Shown here piece by piece: positions 5,078 to 7,732 of a stretch of 7,732 nt of DNA. The translations under genes and the position numbers were made by a program. Numbering within the stretch: the stretch's first letter is position 1; each line of letters begins with the position of its first letter. The notes beneath the pieces were generated by a model, which did no database searches, was not told the origin of the DNA, and was given only the letters and a program-made list of their open reading frames with translations. The DNA comes from Candidatus Daviesbacteria bacterium RIFCSPLOWO2_02_FULL_41_8 (GTDB taxonomy: Bacteria; Patescibacteriota; Microgenomatia; Daviesbacterales; UBA10151). The DNA is taken from positions 1 to 7,732 of the forward strand of contig MFDZ01000006.1 of NCBI GenBank assembly GCA_001777455.1, read 5' to 3'.

Positions 5078-5082
5078 GCTAA
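5056..5082. promoter_or_regulatory. CIRCE operator (HrcA binding site) in front of lon
   Basis: TTAGCACTT, nine bases, then AAGTGCTAA form a perfect 9-bp inverted repeat. It matches CIRCE (TTAGCACTC-N9-GAGTGCTAA) except for one symmetric change at the innermost position of each arm. The 9-bp spacer is exactly canonical. It sits between the -35 box and the predicted start site and covers the -10, where HrcA binding would block transcription. It also includes the adenosyltransferase stop codon (5057-5059). Confidence 0.88.
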
Positions 5083-5095
5083 TTGAGTACTAATT

Positions 5096-7519
5096 ATGGC
5101 AGATTTTACTAAACCGATCATGACTGAACCCTTAAAGTTTAAGCCAACTATGCCTGTTGGTCCCCTTCGCGATACGGTAATTTTTCCCGGTAATTCCGTT
5201 CCTATTATCTCCGGCCGGCCAAAATCCAAAATCGCCCTGGATTTAGCCTGGAACTCCGATAAATTAATAGTGTTTGTCACCCAAAAAAACAGTAAAATAG
5301 AAGACCCGACAGATAAGGATCTTTACAAGGTGGGTACGGTTTGTCTGATCAGAAGAGTGGTAAAAAACCCTGAGGGCGAATATACCCTGCAGGCGGAAGG
5401 GTTAAGCCGTGTTTATCTTAAGAATTTTACTAAAATTGATCCGTACCTGGAGGCGGAAATAGAAGAAATTCCGGATCTTTATGAAAAAAGCGAACAAACA
5501 GAAGCGCAAGTCCGCACAGTCCGGGAACAAGTTAAACGTTTCCTGGAGCTGGGGGGTAATCCTTTCTTTGACCAGAGTAATTTTGCCAACTGGTCGCTTT
5601 TTACCTACAGTGATGACCCTAATCAGTTAGTTAATTCCATTACTCAGGCGGTTGATTTTAAAACAATTGATAAACAACAAATTCTGGAAATGGTATCAGC
5701 ACAAGAGCGGCTGCAGCGGTTGTCTGAACTGTTAGCCAAAGAAGTGAGAATCTTAGAAATCTCCCAGAAAATTCACTCTCAAACACAAGAGCGGGTGTCC
5801 AAGATGACCAAAGAAGCCATTCTGCGCGAGCAGATGAAAAGTATCGAAGAGGAGCTGGGCGGGGCTGATACGGAACATCAGGAAATAAAAGAATTTGAGC
5901 TGAAAATTAAAAGCGCCGGTATGCCGAAAGAAGTATTAGAGCGGGCCAAAAAAGAGCTGGGAAGACTCGCCAAAATGTCCTCTTACAATCCGGAAGCTGG
6001 CTACATCAGAAATTATCTGGAGTGGTTAACGGATCTGCCCTGGAAGCCGGAAAAAAGGGGCAAGGTTGAACTTAAAAAAGCAGAAGGGATACTAGAGGAA
6101 GATCACTACGGACTTAAAAAGGTCAAAGAGCGGATTATTGAATATCTGGCAGTTTTAAAACTGGCAGGCAAAATGAGGGGACCGATCCTTTGTTTTGTCG
6201 GGCCGCCCGGTACCGGTAAAACTTCCATTGGCAAATCCATTGCCAGAGCCTTAAACCGCAAGTTCGTCAAAATTTCTTTGGGAGGAATCCGCGACGAGGC
6301 GGAAATCAGGGGACACAGACGGACTTATGTCGGTTCCATGCCGGGCAGAATTATCCAGGGAATTAAACAGGCAAAAACCACCAACCCGGTTTTTATGCTG
6401 GATGAGATAGACAAAATCGGGGCAGATTACCGGGGTGATCCTTCGGCTGCGCTTTTGGAAGCGCTGGATCCGGAACAAAACGAAGGATTTTCCGATCACT
6501 ATCTGGAAGTGCCGTTTGACCTTTCTAATGTGATGTTTATCACCACAGCCAATATTTTGGACACTATCCCCCCCGCTCTTAAAGACAGACTCGAAGTAAT
6601 CAGATACCCGGGTTATACGGAAGATGAAAAATTTCACATCGGTAAAAAATTTCTGATCCCGAAACAGTTGCAAAATCACGGCTTAACCGAAAAACAGCTG
6701 GAGTTTGAAGATCAGGCCATTTATTCAATCATCAGGGAATATACCAGAGAAGCCGGAGTCAGGAGTTTGGAAAGGGAGCTGTCGGCGGTCCTCCGGAAAG
6801 TGGCCCGTAAAATTGCCGAGGGTAATGGCGGTGTTAAGAAATTTGTTGTCAGCCCTGAAGATGTCCATAAATTCCTGGGGCCGATTAAGTTTTTGCCGAT
6901 TTTGGCAGAAAAGGAAGATGAGATCGGCATGGTGACCGGTCTTTCGGTAACTGAGGCCGGAGGAGAGGTGCTGTTTATCGAGGTCACGTTAATGCCCGGA
7001 AAAGGCACTTTGATTTTGACGGGTCAGCTGGGTGATGTGATGAAAGAATCCGGTCAGGCCGCCATGTCCTATGTCCGGTCGCACTGGCTGGATCTGGGGC
7101 TTCCGGAAAAGTTTTTCCAAAAAGTTGATGTGCATGTTCATGTGCCGGAAGGGGCGATTCCGAAAGACGGACCGTCAGCCGGGATTTCTTTAACCACTGC
7201 CATTGTTTCGGCGTTTACTAAAATTCCGGTTCACAAAGAAATAGCCATGACCGGGGAAGTGACCCTGCGGGGAAGGGTTTTGGAAATCGGCGGGTTTAAA
7301 GAAAAAGTGCTGGCCGCGCACCGGGCGGGAGTAAAAATTATAGTTGCTCCGGCGGATAATGAGAAAGATTTGGAAGATATTCCTGATTTTGTGCAAAAAG
7401 ACTTAAGGTTTGTCTTTGCCAAACATATGGATGACGTATTGCGGGTTGCTCTGGTGAGACCCCCTCAACCGGCCTCCCGCAAAAGAGTCCCGGTTATCCC
7501 TCCGGTGTATGTAGCCTAA
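5096..7519 (+). CDS. lon: ATP-dependent Lon protease (LonA type)
   Basis: An 807-residue LonA protease, close to the usual length (E. coli 784), which unfolds and degrades damaged and regulatory proteins in the cytoplasm. The N-terminal substrate-binding domain (about residues 18-215) opens with [14 protein letters not shown] long helical, probably coiled-coil segment follows (about 216-330, including [13 protein letters not shown]). The AAA+ module has Walker A GPPGTGKT (369-376), Walker B FMLDEID (D436, E437) and the conserved [18 protein letters not shown]. The S16 protease domain carries the Ser-Lys dyad S694 (PKDGPSAG) and K737 (GGFKEK), 43 residues apart as in E. coli S679/K722. A proline-rich tail of about 20 residues ([19 protein letters not shown]) extends past the protease domain. 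The ATG at 5096 fits the predicted transcription start near 5084. A CIRCE operator upstream points to HrcA heat-shock control. Confidence 0.98.
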   Translation: MADFTKPIMTEPLKFKPTMPVGPLRDTVIFPGNSVPIISGRPKSKIALDLAWNSDKLIVFVTQKNSKIEDPTDKDLYKVGTVCLIRRVVKNPEGEYTLQAEGLSRVYLKNFTKIDPYLEAEIEEIPDLYEKSEQTEAQVRTVREQVKRFLELGGNPFFDQSNFANWSLFTYSDDPNQLVNSITQAVDFKTIDKQQILEMVSAQERLQRLSELLAKEVRILEISQKIHSQTQERVSKMTKEAILREQMKSIEEELGGADTEHQEIKEFELKIKSAGMPKEVLERAKKELGRLAKMSSYNPEAGYIRNYLEWLTDLPWKPEKRGKVELKKAEGILEEDHYGLKKVKERIIEYLAVLKLAGKMRGPILCFVGPPGTGKTSIGKSIARALNRKFVKISLGGIRDEAEIRGHRRTYVGSMPGRIIQGIKQAKTTNPVFMLDEIDKIGADYRGDPSAALLEALDPEQNEGFSDHYLEVPFDLSNVMFITTANILDTIPPALKDRLEVIRYPGYTEDEKFHIGKKFLIPKQLQNHGLTEKQLEFEDQAIYSIIREYTREAGVRSLERELSAVLRKVARKIAEGNGGVKKFVVSPEDVHKFLGPIKFLPILAEKEDEIGMVTGLSVTEAGGEVLFIEVTLMPGKGTLILTGQLGDVMKESGQAAMSYVRSHWLDLGLPEKFFQKVDVHVHVPEGAIPKDGPSAGISLTTAIVSAFTKIPVHKEIAMTGEVTLRGRVLEIGGFKEKVLAAHRAGVKIIVAPADNEKDLEDIPDFVQKDLRFVFAKHMDDVLRVALVRPPQPASRKRVPVIPPVYVA

Positions 7520-7528
7520 ACAGGCTAC
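7511..7528 (+). terminator. Hairpin overlapping the lon stop codon, possible weak terminator
   Basis: GTAGCCT-AAAC-AGGCTAC is a perfect 7-bp stem with a 4-nt loop, and it contains the lon stop codon (TAA 7517-7519). The following bases are CCCTTGACTT and not a T-run, so intrinsic termination would be weak. It may instead protect the 3' end of the mRNA. Confidence 0.4.
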
Positions 7529-7572
7529 CCCTTGACTTCTGCTACAGGCATGTTGTAAATTCTAAGAACTGC

Positions 7573-7642
7573 AACGTAATAAATTATAAAATAATTTAAA
7601 CGTTGCTAGAACGTTTAATTCGCAGGAGCGAATTATTACGTT
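7573..7642. other. Perfect 70-nt four-way cloverleaf (one closing stem, three hairpins)
   Basis: The closing stem is AACGTAAT (7573-7580) with ATTACGTT (7635-7642). Inside, with no unpaired base between the arms, are three perfect 7-bp hairpins. They are AAATTAT-AAA-ATAATTT (7581-7597), AAACGTT-GCTAG-AACGTTT (7598-7616) and AATTCGC-AGGA-GCGAATT (7617-7634). Of 70 bases, 58 are paired and all mismatch-free; the remaining 12 are in the three loops. It lies in the AT-rich gene-free stretch after lon. It is not a tRNA: the arms are too regular and there is no tRNA consensus. It could be a structured RNA, a palindromic mobile element or a cruciform DNA site. The structure is directly visible; the function is unknown. 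Confidence 0.75.
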
Positions 7643-7670
7643 TCTGCTTCAATAATTTTCATGGATTTTA

Positions 7671-7695
7671 ATTTAACGAACAAAGTGAGTTGAAT
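7671..7695. repeat. Imperfect hairpin in the gene-free end of the window
   Basis: ATTTAAC (7671-7677) pairs with GTTGAAT (7689-7695) over seven positions, one of them a U-G wobble in RNA, around an 11-nt loop. It lies 28 bp after the cloverleaf. The rest of 7643-7732 shows no credible gene or strong promoter. Confidence 0.3.
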
Positions 7696-7732
7696 CAAGC
7701 TATGCTTATCGTAAACAATATAAATTTAATTA

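Noticed and set aside
6251..6679. Reverse-strand 142-codon open frame inside lon
   Set aside because: It is antisense to the conserved AAA+ module, with no recognisable domain or start signals.
7573..7642. tRNA gene or tRNA-like element
   Set aside because: All three hairpins have equal 7-bp stems with 3-5 nt loops and there is no acceptor or T-loop consensus; the composition is also far too AT-rich.
7573..7642. Integron attC site
   Set aside because: The outer AAC...GTT is suggestive, but the flanks do not fit RYYYAAC and GTTRRRY, and the three-hairpin fold is unlike the single long attC hairpin.

Overview
The window looks like chromosomal DNA from a small-genome bacterium, most likely of the candidate phyla radiation (Patescibacteria, possibly Microgenomates). 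This rests on the protein set and its style, short spacers, many short palindromic repeats between and inside genes, and start codons placed 6-7 nt after a -10 box. TGA is used as an ordinary stop (546-548 and 1135-1137), so the UGA-recoded CPR lineages are unlikely. The lineage call is inference; no rRNA is present.

Layout. Bases 1-548 hold the 3' part of a cyclophilin-type peptidyl-prolyl isomerase with a glutamine-rich linker. A 70-bp palindromic repeat (556-625) follows, then a control region with a strong NrdR box. This leads into an overlapping pair: nrdR (697-1137) and a B12-dependent class II ribonucleotide reductase (1134-3800). The reductase gene carries two palindromic, repeat-like insertions that are translated in frame. 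Bases 3809-4199 form a cassette: a reverse-strand GIY-YIG nuclease gene between inverted copies of a short palindromic repeat. A small membrane protein of the CBU_0592 type (4225-4470), a third repeat copy, a cob(I)alamin adenosyltransferase (4526-5059) and a full-length Lon protease (5096-7519) follow. The last 213 bases have no gene but contain a 70-nt sequence that folds into a perfect four-way cloverleaf.

How the genes fit together. The adenosyltransferase makes adenosylcobalamin, the radical cofactor of the class II reductase, so enzyme, repressor and cofactor activation lie within 4.4 kb. NrdR probably autoregulates nrdR-nrdJ through the box at 637-652. Lon has a near-perfect CIRCE operator between its -35 box and its predicted transcription start, so HrcA heat-shock control of Lon is likely.

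Most worth checking: the GIY-YIG gene framed by inverted repeats, of which a further solitary copy exists in the window; the cloverleaf downstream of lon; the palindromic insertions inside nrdJ; and the TGCTANAAT-N6/7-start layout shared by three genes, which predicts leaderless transcripts.
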